From: Cupriavidus sp. EM10
Lineage (GTDB): Bacteria; Pseudomonadota; Gammaproteobacteria; Burkholderiales; Burkholderiaceae
Length of the DNA: 64,000 nt
Assembly: GCF_018729255.1 (NCBI RefSeq)
Contig: NZ_CP076061.1
Location: forward strand, 1,736,001 to 1,800,000
Reading direction: 5' to 3'
Shown here piece by piece: positions 8,505 to 18,129 of the stretch; positions within the stretch are counted from its first letter, which is position 1, and each line of letters starts with the position of its first letter. The translations under genes were made by a program, and so were the position numbers. The notes beneath the pieces are model-generated. The model did not search any database and was not told the origin of the DNA. It saw nothing but the letters and a program-made list of their open reading frames with translations.

Positions 8505-9340
8505 TAAAAGTGACGTCCAGGGCAGCCTGATCGCGGCGAGAATTGAAACATTCGCTCTCGGAACCGGCGCAGGGACATGACGACAGGATGGCAGCGGACA
8601 GGCGTTTCAGAAAAGTGAATAACGCTGCCCGTATGCCGGGTGGAGTCGTCTCTGCCAGGAGAGAAGGGGAATACTTCAGGCGGGAGAGTAACAAAGTTTT
8701 ACAAGCATTGACGAACCCCTGCGGGGCTGGGCCTAGAGGATTTGCTCTACTTATTCGGTTGCTGCGTGATTGTGATTCGTGTAGCACATCGACACGGGCG
8801 ACACGAAACCCGGGCCGTCGACCCGGCCGTAACCCGCGCCAGCTAAAGGTTTGCGGGAAGCGTCCGTAATTCATCGATAAGACCAAAAGTAACTCGATCC
8901 ATCACTTTTAGCATACGAGTGCGCTATGCATTACACCCGCCATCAGGGGAATCCCTGATAGAAACACGATTTACACCTCATGTAAGCGGGTTTATATTCG
9001 CGTTTCGGGGCCGGGTACAGCCGACCCCTGCAAAGCAGTCCTGAAAGCCTACGAGCACCCCGCGCGTGGGCTTCTTTTTTTGAGCCCGCGTCCTGCGTTG
9101 CCATCCGCCGTTTCCGGCGACTGCCTCGCCCACCCCTTTGCGGTGGGATCGAAGTGCCTGACGCAGATTAGACGCCATGCGCTGCCGCCCCAATTTGTGG
9201 AAGAGCAGCGACTTTTCCCCCCATTTCAAATATTCGCTCAAGTGTGCCGCGCGGCCCGCCGTTACCGGGCGGTGCGACGCCCCTCTTCGGGCGGACGCAG
9301 CTCGTACAACACCAACCGGACAGACGAAAGGTACGAAGTA
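8505..9340. other. Intergenic region between the Hfq-like gene and the chemoreceptor gene
   Basis: I see no convincing gene here; the open frames lack start sites with ribosome-binding sequences and look random. The stretch is less G+C rich than its flanks. It holds a hairpin with a T-rich loop at ~9066-9090 (GGGCT/AGCCC around TCTTTTTTTG) that could act as a terminator. Promoters for the two divergent genes must lie here, but no sigma-28 match with correct spacing was found upstream of the chemoreceptor. Confidence 0.5.
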
Positions 9341-11353
9341 ATGGGCTTGCGGAAATGGGGTATCGGGGCGCGGATGTCGTTGGCATTCGCCGTGGTGGTG
9401 GTGCTGCTGGCCGTGGTGGCCGCGGTGGGTGTCAGGGCGCTGGGCAGCATGAACGACGCCATGCATCAGGCGGTGGAACAACGGCTGCTGCGGGTGATGG
9501 ATTTGAAGCAGGCCAAGGAACAGGTGCTGACCATCGGCATCCTGGTGCGCGACACCGCGCTGACGGAGGACCCGGCCCTGGCCGAGCAGAACGCCGGGAA
9601 GATCGGCAAGATCCGCGAACAGGTCAGCGCCACGCTGGAAGACCTGGGCAAGGTCATGCGGGCATCGCCAAACGCCGATTCCAAGGTCAAGTTCGACGAA
9701 CTGATGCAGGCGCGCACCAATTACAACGGCCAGCTCGACCTCGTCATGCAGCAGCTGCGCGGCGGGGCCTTCGACGGCGCCCGCGCCGGGCTGGTGGTGA
9801 CGCTGCCGACGGCCCAGGCGGCCTACTTCGACCGGCTGGATGCCGCCGCCGACCTGGGCCGCAAGATGGCCATGGACGCCGTCGAGGAGGCATCGGCGCA
9901 GTATGTCTTCACGCGCAACGTGCTGATCGGCATGTCGGCGGCGGCGGCGGTGATTGCGGCGCTGCTCGGCATCGGACTGACGCGCTCTGTGACGCGCCCG
10001 GCCCACCAGGCACTGGATGCGGCCGAAGCGCTGGCGCAAGGCCAGCTGGGCCATGCAATCCAGGTGCGCAGCCAGGACGAGATGGGCCGCATGCTCGGCG
10101 CGCTGGAGCGGGCCTTCGGCCAGCTTGGCACGCTGGTGCGCGGCATCCAGCAGGCGGCCGGTTCGATCGACACGGCTGCCCGCGAAATCGCCACTGGCAA
10201 CACCGACCTGTCGCAACGTACCGAGGAACAGGCCGCGTCGCTGGAGCAGACCGCGGCATCGATGGAGCAACTGACGTCGACGGTGCGCCAGAACGCCGAG
10301 AATGCGCGCCAGGCCAACCAGCTGGCCGTCAACGCGTCGGACGTGGCCACCGAGGGCGGCCGCGTCGTGCGCAGCGTGGTCGATACGATGGATGGCATCT
10401 CGAAGTCGTCGGCGCGCGTGTCGGAGATCATCGGCGTGATCGAGGGCATCGCGTTCCAGACCAATATCCTGGCACTGAACGCCGCCGTGGAAGCGGCGCG
10501 CGCGGGTGAGCAGGGCCGTGGCTTCAGCGTGGTGGCGGCGGAAGTGCGCAGCCTGGCGCAGCGGTCTTCGTCGGCGGCCAAGGAAATCGGCGAACTGATC
10601 AATGGCTCGGTGCGCCAGGTGCAGGACGGTGCCAAGCAGGTGGAAGTGGCCGGCAAGACGATGGACGACATCGTGACCGCGGTGCGCCGCGTGACGGACA
10701 TCATGGGCGAGATCTCGTCGGCCAGCGAGGAGCAGACCGCCGGCATCGAACAGGTCAGCCTGGCCATCACGCAGATGGAAAGCGTGACGCAGCAGAACGC
10801 CGCGCTGGTGGAGGAAGCCAGCGCCGCCGCCGAAAGCCTGATGCAGCAGGCCGGCGGCCTGGTCACCGAAGTGGCGCGTTTCGACCTGGGGCACGGCGAC
10901 CACGCGGCAGCCGAAGCCTTCAGCGAACGCCCGGCCACGCCGCGCGTGGCGATGGCGGCACCCGCCAGGCCCGCACGCGCCATCGCCGCCAATCCGGCCC
11001 GGGCACTGCCTGCGCCGGCCGTCGCGCCAGTGAAGCCTGCCACGGCAACCAAAACCGCCAAGCCTGCCATGTCGCCCAAGCCCGCCCGGGCAGCGGCTGC
11101 GTCGGCCCCGGTGAAGGCATCGTCATCGGCCCCGGCCCGCGTCGCCGCCGTGCCGGCCGCCGCCCGGCCGCCAGTACAGCGCAAGGCCAAGGCCCAGCCC
11201 GTGCTGTCGCGCCAGCCTGCCAAGCCTGCGGCGCCGCGTTCGCCGGTCGCTCATCAGCGCAAGGAACCGGTGCTGGGCACGCCGGCCCGCCGTCGTCCGG
11301 CCGCCGCGCCGACGCCGGCGACGGCCGATACCGGCGACTGGGAAACGTTCTGA
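9341..11353 (+). CDS. Methyl-accepting chemotaxis protein
   Basis: A 670-residue transmembrane chemoreceptor. I chose the ATG at 9341 because it has GAAAGG just upstream and is followed at once by the first membrane helix (~12-32); the open frame extends further upstream without sense. A four-helix-bundle periplasmic sensor (~33-188) and a second membrane helix (~191-211) precede the HAMP domain. The signalling hairpin tip is EGIAFQTNILALNAAVEAARAGEQGRGFSVVAAEVRSLAQRS near 367-410. An Ala/Pro/Lys-rich linker (~540-660) leads to the final pentapeptide DWETF, the usual CheR/CheB tether. The ligand is unknown. Confidence 0.95.
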   Translation: MGLRKWGIGARMSLAFAVVVVLLAVVAAVGVRALGSMNDAMHQAVEQRLLRVMDLKQAKEQVLTIGILVRDTALTEDPALAEQNAGKIGKIREQVSATLEDLGKVMRASPNADSKVKFDELMQARTNYNGQLDLVMQQLRGGAFDGARAGLVVTLPTAQAAYFDRLDAAADLGRKMAMDAVEEASAQYVFTRNVLIGMSAAAAVIAALLGIGLTRSVTRPAHQALDAAEALAQGQLGHAIQVRSQDEMGRMLGALERAFGQLGTLVRGIQQAAGSIDTAAREIATGNTDLSQRTEEQAASLEQTAASMEQLTSTVRQNAENARQANQLAVNASDVATEGGRVVRSVVDTMDGISKSSARVSEIIGVIEGIAFQTNILALNAAVEAARAGEQGRGFSVVAAEVRSLAQRSSSAAKEIGELINGSVRQVQDGAKQVEVAGKTMDDIVTAVRRVTDIMGEISSASEEQTAGIEQVSLAITQMESVTQQNAALVEEASAAAESLMQQAGGLVTEVARFDLGHGDHAAAEAFSERPATPRVAMAAPARPARAIAANPARALPAPAVAPVKPATATKTAKPAMSPKPARAAAASAPVKASSSAPARVAAVPAAARPPVQRKAKAQPVLSRQPAKPAAPRSPVAHQRKEPVLGTPARRRPAAAPTPATADTGDWETF

Positions 11354-11680
11354 TTCTCAGGGTCATGCAGCGGCGCGGCATCCGTGGGGCCGCCCGCTGC
11401 GGTTTCGTCCGGCAGTACGCGCAGGCTGGGATCAGCATCGATCCTGGGGTTTGGCAAGTGCGCAATATGTCTCTTTTGGCGCGAAACGGGCTGGGAAAGC
11501 TGGCGCTGAAAGGGATTGGACAAGCGCGGTTTTCAGCAGTCGCCTAAAATAGCCGCTCTCCTTCATCGTCAGAAGAGCAGCGAAGCCCGCCCGGGCCTTC
11601 ATCTGCCAGCCAGGCCACTCCATGTCCGCAGCGCCCTCATCCAGGCTTTCCCCCGACGCCCCCCGGCCGACGTCCCGGTC
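11354..11680 (+). other. Intergenic region before the MFS pump, including its likely original start
   Basis: The ATG at 11622 starts MSAAPSSRLSPDAP, which would join the MFS frame at PADVPVMQVIFGL if the C-run at 11659-11664 had seven bases instead of six. Upstream of that I see no gene and no clear promoter. Confidence 0.6.
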
Positions 11681-13171
11681 ATGCAGGTCATTTTTGGCCT
11701 GATGCTTGCCATCCTGCTGGGCGCGCTCGAACAGTCCATCGTTGCCGTGGTGCTGCCCGACATCGCGCTGCAGCTCAATGGCTTCGAGGACATGGCCTGG
11801 GTGATCTCGGCCTACCTGGTGGCGTCGACGGTGGTGACGCCGATCTACGGCAAGCTGTCCGACGTGCTGGGGCGCCGCTCGGTGCTGACCTTTTCCATCG
11901 TGCTGTTCCTGCTGGCATCGATCGCGTGCGCGCTGGCCACGACGATGCCGATGCTGATCGTCGCGCGCATTCTGCAGGGCCTGGGCGGTGGCGGCCTGAT
12001 CTCGGTGTCGCAGGCCACCATTGCCGACGTGGTGCCGCTGCGCGAGCGCGGCAAGTACCAGGGCTATGTCAGCGGCGTTTGGGCCGTGGCCAGCATGGCG
12101 GGGCCGGTGATCGGCGGCTACCTGGCGCACTTCCTGTCGTGGCGCTGGATTTTCTGGATCAACATCCCGCTGTCGCTGATCGCGCTGGTCGTGGTGCGCC
12201 GCGCGCTGCGCCATCTGCCGGTCAGTGGCCGCAAGCACAAGATCGATTACCTGGGCGCGCTGCTGTTCGGCGGCGGCCTGTCGGGCGTGCTGGTGTTCCT
12301 GACCCGCCTGGGGCAGGGCCATTCGCCGCTGGAGCCGCATACCATCGGCCTGCTGGCAGTTGGCGTGATTGGCCTGCTGGTGTTCGTGTGGCAGGAGCGC
12401 CGCGCCACCGACCCCGTGATTCCGCTTGCCATGCTGGGTGTGCCAACCGTGGCCATCTGTTGCCTGACGCTGTTCCTGTGCTTCTTCCAGCTGATTGCGA
12501 TGTCGGTGCTGCTGCCGCTGCGCTTTCAGGTGGTGGGCGGCGCGCATGCCGACACGGCCGCGCTGCGGCTGGTGCCGCTGACGCTGGCGATTCCGTTCGG
12601 TGCCTATATCTCGGGCCGGCTGATGTCGTGGAGCGGCCGCTACAAGCCGCTGCAGATGACGGGCTGCCTGGTGGCGCCGGTGGCCATCGTGGCGCTGGCC
12701 TTCACGCCGCCGCAATCGGTGACGCTGGCCGCGCTGGTGATGATCGTGCTGGGCCTGTCGATCGGCCTGCAACTGCCCAGCGGGCTGGTGGCGACGCAGA
12801 ATTCGGTGCCGCCGCAGCAGGTGGGTATCGCCACGGCGCTGACGGCGTTCTCGCGGCTGCTGGGCGGTGCGGTCGGCGTGGCCGTGCTGACCACGGTGCT
12901 GATCGCGCTGCTGCGGCACAGCGGCGTGGCCGTATCGGACATGAGCGGTGGCGAGGATGTGCTGATGAGCATGTTCCGCCGGGCAATGTCGGGCGGCGAC
13001 CAGGGCGACGCGGCCGCGGTACGCCTGGCCGCCGAGCGGGCATTCCGCGTGCTGTTCCTGATGAGCGCGGCGGTGTCGCTGATCGCTCCGTTCTTCGTGG
13101 CCCGGCTGAAGGAAACGACGCTGCGCGGGAGTCCGGCAGCGGCGGCCAAGGCAGCGGCTGCGGCGGAATAG
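11681..13171 (+). CDS. DHA2-type (EmrB/QacA) MFS drug-efflux transporter; N-terminus offset by a one-base gap
   Basis: From the ATG at 11681 this gives 496 residues with about 14 hydrophobic segments. Family motifs include LEQSIVAVVLPDIALQL in TM1, YLVASTVVTPIYGKLSDVLGRR (motif A loop), RILQGLGGGGLISVSQA, and GPVIGGYLAHFLSWRWIFWINIP (motif C and the WRWIF[WL]IN signature of 14-TM pumps). It should export toxic organic compounds by proton antiport across the inner membrane. The ATG at 11622 is probably the true start: one extra C in the run at 11659-11664 would add ~20 residues in frame. It converges on the MpaB-type gene across a perfect hairpin. Confidence 0.88.
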   Translation: MQVIFGLMLAILLGALEQSIVAVVLPDIALQLNGFEDMAWVISAYLVASTVVTPIYGKLSDVLGRRSVLTFSIVLFLLASIACALATTMPMLIVARILQGLGGGGLISVSQATIADVVPLRERGKYQGYVSGVWAVASMAGPVIGGYLAHFLSWRWIFWINIPLSLIALVVVRRALRHLPVSGRKHKIDYLGALLFGGGLSGVLVFLTRLGQGHSPLEPHTIGLLAVGVIGLLVFVWQERRATDPVIPLAMLGVPTVAICCLTLFLCFFQLIAMSVLLPLRFQVVGGAHADTAALRLVPLTLAIPFGAYISGRLMSWSGRYKPLQMTGCLVAPVAIVALAFTPPQSVTLAALVMIVLGLSIGLQLPSGLVATQNSVPPQQVGIATALTAFSRLLGGAVGVAVLTTVLIALLRHSGVAVSDMSGGEDVLMSMFRRAMSGGDQGDAAAVRLAAERAFRVLFLMSAAVSLIAPFFVARLKETTLRGSPAAAAKAAAAAE

Positions 13172-13187
13172 ATTCACGACGGGTTTG

Positions 13188-13218
13188 CTCCCCTCTCCCG
13201 CACGGCGGGAGAGGGGAG
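13188..13218. terminator. Bidirectional hairpin between convergent genes
   Basis: CTCCCCTCTCCCG (13188-13200) and CGGGAGAGGGGAG (13206-13218) form a perfect 13-bp stem with a 5-base loop, placed exactly between the stops of the converging genes at 13171 and 13219. There is no long T-run. I recall CCCTCTCCCGC/GCGGGAGAGGG hairpins as frequent between Burkholderiaceae genes, but could not check this. Confidence 0.75.
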
Positions 13219-14205
13219 TCAGACAGCGGTAGTTTTTGCGGCCACCCGCCGTCTCGCCCTTGCCGCCAGTCCTGGCCCCAGCGCCCAGCGCAGCGTGGGC
13301 GCCAGGCCGCGCATGCCGGCCAGCGCCAGTGAGCGGCGCAGTGACGGCCGATGCAACTCGAGCATCCGGCGCGCCCAGGGCGGCAGCAACGCCACGCCGG
13401 CATCCGCCATGGTCCGCACGGCCGGCACCAGCAGCGGATTGGCCACCGGCATCGCCATGATCAGCCGCACGACTTCCTTCGTCCGGTCGCTGTTCATCAG
13501 GCCCGCGCGCTGGGCCTCCAGATAGGCATCGACCTGCGCGCGCGAACGCGGTACGTCGGCCGCGCCCAGCAGCGCCGCCACGGTGGCCTCTTCCTCGAAA
13601 TACCGGTCCTGTTCCGCCACGGACAGCGGACCCACATAGCGCAGGTATCCGGCCATGAAGCTCGAAACCTCCGCCACGTGCACCCACGTCAGCAAGTCAG
13701 GATCGTCGGCCGCGTAGGGCTGGCCGTCCGGGGCGGTGCCCTGGATCGACGCATGGATGCGCCGCACCCGTTCGATCAGTTGCATGGCATCGGCCCGGCT
13801 GCCATAGGTGGTACCGGCGATGAACTGCGCGGTGCGGCCCAGGCGGCCCTGCATGTCGGTGCGAAACGTGGAGTGATCCCATACGCCAGCCAGCGCGCGC
13901 GGGTGCAGCGCCTGCAGCAGCAGCGCGCTGACGCCGCCCGCCAGCATCGCGGGGAAATCGGCATGCACGCGCCAGCAGACCGCGTCCGGGCCGAACAGGC
14001 CGGGGTCGCCGGGCGGATTGTCGTAGTCGAGGGTCAGGCCGGAATTGCTGCGTGTGAGCGCGCGGACCTGGTTGCCGGCGTGGCTGCGCAGGCGGCGCAG
14101 CAGCGGGCCGGTGGTGGCGCCCGGAGGCGCACGGTGAGTGGGGTCGGGCGAGGCGGACAAGGTAAGAAGCAGAAAAGCGGGTGTTGTCTGGGCTGTCGCC
14201 AGCAT
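13219..14205 (-). CDS. MpaB/DUF2236 family oxygenase-like protein
   Basis: A 328-residue protein whose core, HADFPAMLAGGVSALLLQALHPRALAGVWDHSTFRTDMQGRLGRTAQFIAGTTYG (~78-135), matches the DUF2236 family that includes rubber oxygenase Lcp and MpaB. TWVHVAEVSSFMAGYLRYVG and the final helices also fit. Lcp members are heme oxygenases that cleave polyisoprene; most bacterial DUF2236 proteins have no known substrate, so no specific reaction is claimed. No signal peptide is evident. The gene follows cydB by 48 bp on the same strand and may be read through from the oxidase operon. Confidence 0.8.
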   Translation of the reverse strand: MLATAQTTPAFLLLTLSASPDPTHRAPPGATTGPLLRRLRSHAGNQVRALTRSNSGLTLDYDNPPGDPGLFGPDAVCWRVHADFPAMLAGGVSALLLQALHPRALAGVWDHSTFRTDMQGRLGRTAQFIAGTTYGSRADAMQLIERVRRIHASIQGTAPDGQPYAADDPDLLTWVHVAEVSSFMAGYLRYVGPLSVAEQDRYFEEEATVAALLGAADVPRSRAQVDAYLEAQRAGLMNSDRTKEVVRLIMAMPVANPLLVPAVRTMADAGVALLPPWARRMLELHRPSLRRSLALAGMRGLAPTLRWALGPGLAARARRRVAAKTTAV

Positions 14206-14253
14206 ACACCCGCCTTGGCGCCGCAGCCGGCAGCGCCCGGCTGCGGATGCCCG

Positions 14254-15290
14254 TCAGTCGTAGCGCAGGTCGGTGGCCTTGCCCCAGAACACGCGGTACG
14301 CGTAGGCCGTGTAGCCGAGGATGGTGGGCAAAACCACCGCCGCGCCCAGCAGGATCACCATCAGCGATTCGGGCGCGCTGGCGGCTTGCCAGATGTCGAT
14401 GCGATCCACCACCAGGTACGGGAACAGGCTGTAGGCCAGGCCATTGAACGCCAGCACGAAGATCACGGCCGTGCCGGCGAACGGCACCCAGCACCAGCGG
14501 TCGTTGCCGCTCGCGTGCAGGTCGCGCATGCGGCGCAGGAACCGCTCGATGGCCACGAACAGCCCTATCGTCAGCAACGGGATCGGCGCCAGCATGATGA
14601 TGTTCGGGAGCGCGAACCACTTGTCGAAGATGCGTGTGCTGACCATCGGCGTGACCACCGAGATCGCCGCCACGCCGGCCGCCGTCAGCCACAGGCTGCG
14701 CCGCGCCCAGTAGATGGCGCGCAACTGCAGGCTGCCGGTGGTCTTCATGATCAGCCACGAGGCGCCCAGCAGACAGTAGCCGGCCACCAGGCACAGGCCA
14801 CGGCCACGGCAAAGAGCAGGTTGGGCAGATCGTAGCGGAAGCCGGTGATATACAGGCCCAGCATCAGTCCCTGCGAGAAGCTGGCCAGCAGCGATCCCGC
14901 GTAGAACGCGAAGTTCCACCACGGCTTGTGCGGATCGCGCGCCTTGACGCGGAAGTCGAATGCCACGCCGCGGATGATCAGCCCCGCCAGCATCATCGCC
15001 ACGGGCAGGTACAGGTTGGTCAGGATGACGCCATGCGCCAGCGGGAATGCCGTCAGCAGCAGCCCCACGCCCAGAACGAGCCAGGTTTCGTTGGCATCCC
15101 AGAACGGGCCGATCGACGCGATCATGGTGTCCTTGTCGGCATCGTCGGCACGGCGCAGCAGCACGCCCACGCCCAGGTCGTAGCCGTCCAGGATCACGTA
15201 GATCAGCATCGCCAGGCCCATCAGCGCCAGGAACACCAGCGGCAGCCAGCCGGCCGGCTGGGTCAGGTCATGAATCGTCGCCGTGTTCAT
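14254..15290 (-). CDS. cydB: Cytochrome bd-type ubiquinol oxidase subunit II (CydB/CioB), one-base frameshift
   Basis: The start (LPLVFLALMGLAMLIYVILDGYDLGVGVLL and GPFWDANETWLVLG) is the conserved CydB N-terminus. After FAVAVA the frame breaks near 14789-14799. Adding one base continues as LCLVAGYCLLGASWLIMKTTG and runs to the stop at 14254, giving ~345 residues, the normal length. CydB supports heme insertion and quinol oxidation in the inner-membrane complex with CydA. The gene overlaps cydA by 4 bp (ATGA). No CydX-like peptide follows before the next gene (48 bp). The missing base fits the window-wide deletion pattern, so the gene may be intact in the organism. Confidence 0.92.
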
Positions 15291-16660
15291 TGCGCGCTCC
15301 TGGGTTGGCCGATGACGGGTTGCGGCGTTTCGATGTCAGTATCGGACCCACCGGGCTTGCCCGCCTTGCGGGCCAGGTGGAACACCACGGAGATGTAGGC
15401 GACGATCAGCGCCAGGTAGAGCGACAGGTACATCGCCAGCGTGCTGCCGATCATCGTGGCGGGCACCTTGGAGGCAGCCTGCGCGGTGGTCAGCACGCCA
15501 TAAACCAGGTAGGGCTGCCGGCCGATCTCTGTGACGTACCAACCCGCTACCAGTGCGATCCAGCCGGAGAACGTCATCGCCACCAGCACGCGCGCCAGCC
15601 ATGGCGACGGCGCGCCTTGCCGGCGGATCTGCCAGGTGCCCAGCCACGACGCGGCCAGCATCAGCAGGCCCACGCCAACCATGATGCGGAAGGCAAAGAA
15701 CAGCGGGGCCACGGGCGGATGGCGGTCGGCAAAGGCGTCGATGCCCTTGATCTCGCCATCGACCTTGTGGGTCAGGTAGATCGATGCCAGCTTCGGAATC
15801 GCGATCTCGAAGTCGTTCGACTGCGTGCTGGCGTTGGGCAGCCCGAACAGCACGGCCGGCGCGCCTTTCTCGGTCTTCCAGATGCCCTCCATCGCGGCGA
15901 TCTTGGCGGGCTGGTGATGCAGCGTGTTCAGACCGTGCAGGTCTCCGGCGACGATCTGCAGCGGAATCAGCATCGCCGCCAGCGTCACGCCGGTGCGCAG
16001 TGAATGCAGGACTTCGCGGCTGCGGTCCTGGCGCAGCCAGCGGTACGCCGAGATGCCCGCGACCAGGAAAGCCACGGTCAAGCCCGATGCCAGCAGCATA
16101 TGCACGAGCCGGTACGGGAACGACGGATTGAAGATGACTTCGAACCAGCTGGTGACGTGCGCGCGGCCGTCGATCATTTCGAAACCGGCCGGGGTTTGCA
16201 TCCACGAGTTCAGTGCCAGGATCCAGAACGCGGACAGCGTGGTGCCGCCGGCCACCAGCAGCGTGGCGATGGTGTGCATGCGATTGCCCACTCGCCGCAT
16301 GCCGAACAGCATGATGCCCAGGAAGGTGGCTTCGAGAAAGAACGCCGTCAGCACTTCATAGGCCAGCAGCGGCCCGGCGATATTGCCCACGGTCTCCATG
16401 TAGCCGGGCCAGTTGGTGCCGAACTGGAAGCTCATGGTAATGCCGCTGACCACGCCCAGCGCAAAGGTCAGCGCGAAGATCTTGACCCAGACGCGGTAGG
16501 CGTCCATCCAGCTTTCGTCGCCGGTCTTGTTGTAGCGCAGCTTGAAGAACAGCAGCACCCACGCCAGCGAGATGCTGATGGTGGGGAACAGGATGTGGAA
16601 CGTGATATTCGCGGCGAACTGGATGCGCGCCAGTATCACCGGATCGACACTTGCAAACAC
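15287..16660 (-). CDS. cydA: Cytochrome bd-type ubiquinol oxidase subunit I (CydA/CioA)
   Basis: A 457-residue integral membrane protein. ARIQFAANITFHILFPTISI carries the high-spin heme His (H22). GVVSGITMSFQFGTNWPGYME and GWYVTEIGRQPYLVYG are signature blocks, and RLVHMLLASG holds a further heme-ligand His. The Q-loop (KIAAMEGIWKTEKGAP and following) is short, as in the CioA branch rather than E. coli CydA (~520 residues). It oxidises ubiquinol and reduces O2 in the inner membrane without pumping protons; CioAB enzymes often resist cyanide. It follows the GbsR-type regulator by 3 bp and overlaps cydB. Confidence 0.95.
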   Translation of the reverse strand: MFASVDPVILARIQFAANITFHILFPTISISLAWVLLFFKLRYNKTGDESWMDAYRVWVKIFALTFALGVVSGITMSFQFGTNWPGYMETVGNIAGPLLAYEVLTAFFLEATFLGIMLFGMRRVGNRMHTIATLLVAGGTTLSAFWILALNSWMQTPAGFEMIDGRAHVTSWFEVIFNPSFPYRLVHMLLASGLTVAFLVAGISAYRWLRQDRSREVLHSLRTGVTLAAMLIPLQIVAGDLHGLNTLHHQPAKIAAMEGIWKTEKGAPAVLFGLPNASTQSNDFEIAIPKLASIYLTHKVDGEIKGIDAFADRHPPVAPLFFAFRIMVGVGLLMLAASWLGTWQIRRQGAPSPWLARVLVAMTFSGWIALVAGWYVTEIGRQPYLVYGVLTTAQAASKVPATMIGSTLAMYLSLYLALIVAYISVVFHLARKAGKPGGSDTDIETPQPVIGQPRSAQ

Positions 16661-16663
16661 GGG

Positions 16664-17313
16664 TTACTCCTTCGGGGGGCGGGCAGACTTTGCGGGGGGC
16701 TTGCTGCCGGCGGACTTCGCCGGGGCCTTCTCGGCCTTCGTGGCCTTGTCTTTCGCGGCACTGCCCATGCCGATGGCAGAGGTCAGGCGGTCCTTGACGT
16801 CCAGCAGCTTGGTGACGCGCGAGCCCAGGCGCATCAGCTTTTCCAGGGTGGCGACGTCCAGCTTCTGCATGTCGCCAAACCAGGTGGTGACCAGCAGGAT
16901 CAGCCCGTACATCTCCTTCATACGGGCCTGCGCGTGCCGGTCCTCGTCGGACAGCGGCGTTTCCAGCTGGACCTCGCGCAGCATCGACAGCGTGGGATCG
17001 ATCTCGCGCCGGCGCCGTTCCTCGGCCAGCGTACGGAAGATCGCCCAGACATCGTCAGGCGCGGAGAAATACTCGCGACGGTCGCCCGGCTGGTGCGACA
17101 GCTTCACCAGGTTCCACGATTCCAGTTCCTTGAGCCCGATGCTGACGTTGGAGCGCGAAAAGCCAAGTGACTCCGCGATCTCATCGGCGTTCAGGGGCCG
17201 CGCGGCGGTGAAAAGCAGGGCATAGATCTGACCAACCGTTCGATTGATCCCCAGCGGCTGCCCATCTCACCGAAGTGGAGGACAAAGCGCTGGACCAGGG
17301 GCGAGAGCTGCAT
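16664..17313 (-). CDS. GbsR/MarR-type winged-helix regulator, one-base frameshift
   Basis: Starting at the ATG at 17311-17313 the protein reads MQLSPLVQRFVLHFGEMGSRWG; the frame then slips at the C-run 17248-17252. Restoring one base gives GINRTVGQIYALLFTAARPLNADEIAESLGFSRSNVSIGLKELESWNLVKL, a MarR/GbsR winged helix with its recognition helix around SRSNVSIGLKEL. The remainder has an acidic-basic helical region and a Lys/Ala/Pro-rich tail (KAEKAPAKSAGSKPPAKSARPP). The total is ~216 residues. Its stop lies 3 bp before cydA, so regulator and oxidase form one operon and it probably controls cydAB; the signal is unknown. Confidence 0.87.
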
Positions 17314-17406
17314 TGTCTTTGTTTTGAATTTTCAGAAATTTGTGAAAGTTTAGAACAAAACTTAAAACGTGCGCAGGAAAGTGGGTGTGGCGGGGTGTCG
17401 CAGGTG

Positions 17407-17470
17407 TCCATTCTCAGAGTAAGGCCCAAATTCTCAAAGTACCTTGCAAAGATTCTCAGACTTAGTGCTC
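17407..17470 (+). mobile_element. Putative IS21-family terminal remnant
   Basis: Starting with TGTCCATTCTCAGAGTAAG, the motif TTCTCARAGT (third copy TTCTCAGACT) occurs three times at 17411, 17431 and 17453, about 20 bp apart. IS21-family ends start with TG and carry such multiple internal repeats that bind the transposase. No istA or istB follows, so only an end remains. It marks the left edge of the decayed accessory region. This is from memory of IS21 ends and is not checked against a database. Confidence 0.45.
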
Positions 17471-18129
17471 ATAATTGGGAGCGGCGGGCGTGCGTGGTGC
17501 TGGCTAGAAGGGCCTAGGCATGGAGGGCGAGGACGTACGGCCCGCGTGCGCATATCCGGCGAGGGGCTTCCGTGGCGGTACATCCATGTAGGGTGGATTG
17601 ATCTGCCGCCCCACCGTGGTTTTGCATTCCTGGCGTGTGCGCAAAGGTGGTGTCCCAGCGATCGCCGGTCAGTCCCGTGCGTGCCTCCCGTGGCAGAGCG
17701 CGATCAACGGGCTGAAGTAGTCGATCGACACTGGTACCTTCCGTTTGCGAACAAGGTCGTCAGTGTTGGTGGCCCGCTCGTCAGAGGGCGCATGAAGCAA
17801 CTGCACCACGCGCTGACGATCCTCGAATGCGACCGGCTGTGGGCCGCACTGCAGGGCGTGCAGCGATTGTTCATGCAGATTCAGGAGATGAACCTATTTC
17901 AGCATCTGAGGCGAGGGGCGGGGCCGTTCAGCAGATGTTTGTAGGGCGAAAATAGTACCGGTACGAAACTAAAATAAATTTGGTACGGCTACCTATGCTT
18001 CATCCCGAGAGGGAGGAGGGCTGGGCCCGTACCGTTTGCATTTTCAGCCCTCCGAAATAGCTATTCGGCCAAAACGGACTAGCTCCGCCCTCCCAAAATG
18101 GCGGACATTGTCTGGTCTAACGGGGAGGC
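17471..18129. other. Gene-poor stretch in accessory region
   Basis: No gene I can support. The 166-codon plus-strand frame ending at 17944 has no recognisable motif and no good ribosome-binding site. A 9-bp inverted repeat (GGAGGGCTG at 18015-18023, CAGCCCTCC at 18045-18053) and several copies of GTACCGG/GGTACGG occur at 17957-18035. Base composition is more A+T rich than the flanks, in keeping with decayed mobile DNA. Confidence 0.4.

Noticed and set aside
8859..8880. Possible sigma-28 promoter upstream of the chemoreceptor (TAAAGGTT ... ATCGATAA)
   Set aside because: The spacer is about 19 bases instead of 11, so it would not be recognised by FliA.
8978..10903. 641-codon minus-strand frame over the chemoreceptor
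   Set aside because: Shadow of the MCP signalling domain codons; no motif, no ribosome-binding site.
11432..13687. 751-codon minus-strand frame across the MFS gene
   Set aside because: Antisense to a clear transporter and crosses the convergent terminator; composition is shadow-like.
17444..17944. 166-codon plus-strand frame in the accessory region
   Set aside because: No family motif, no proper start context, and it begins inside the IS21-like repeat region.
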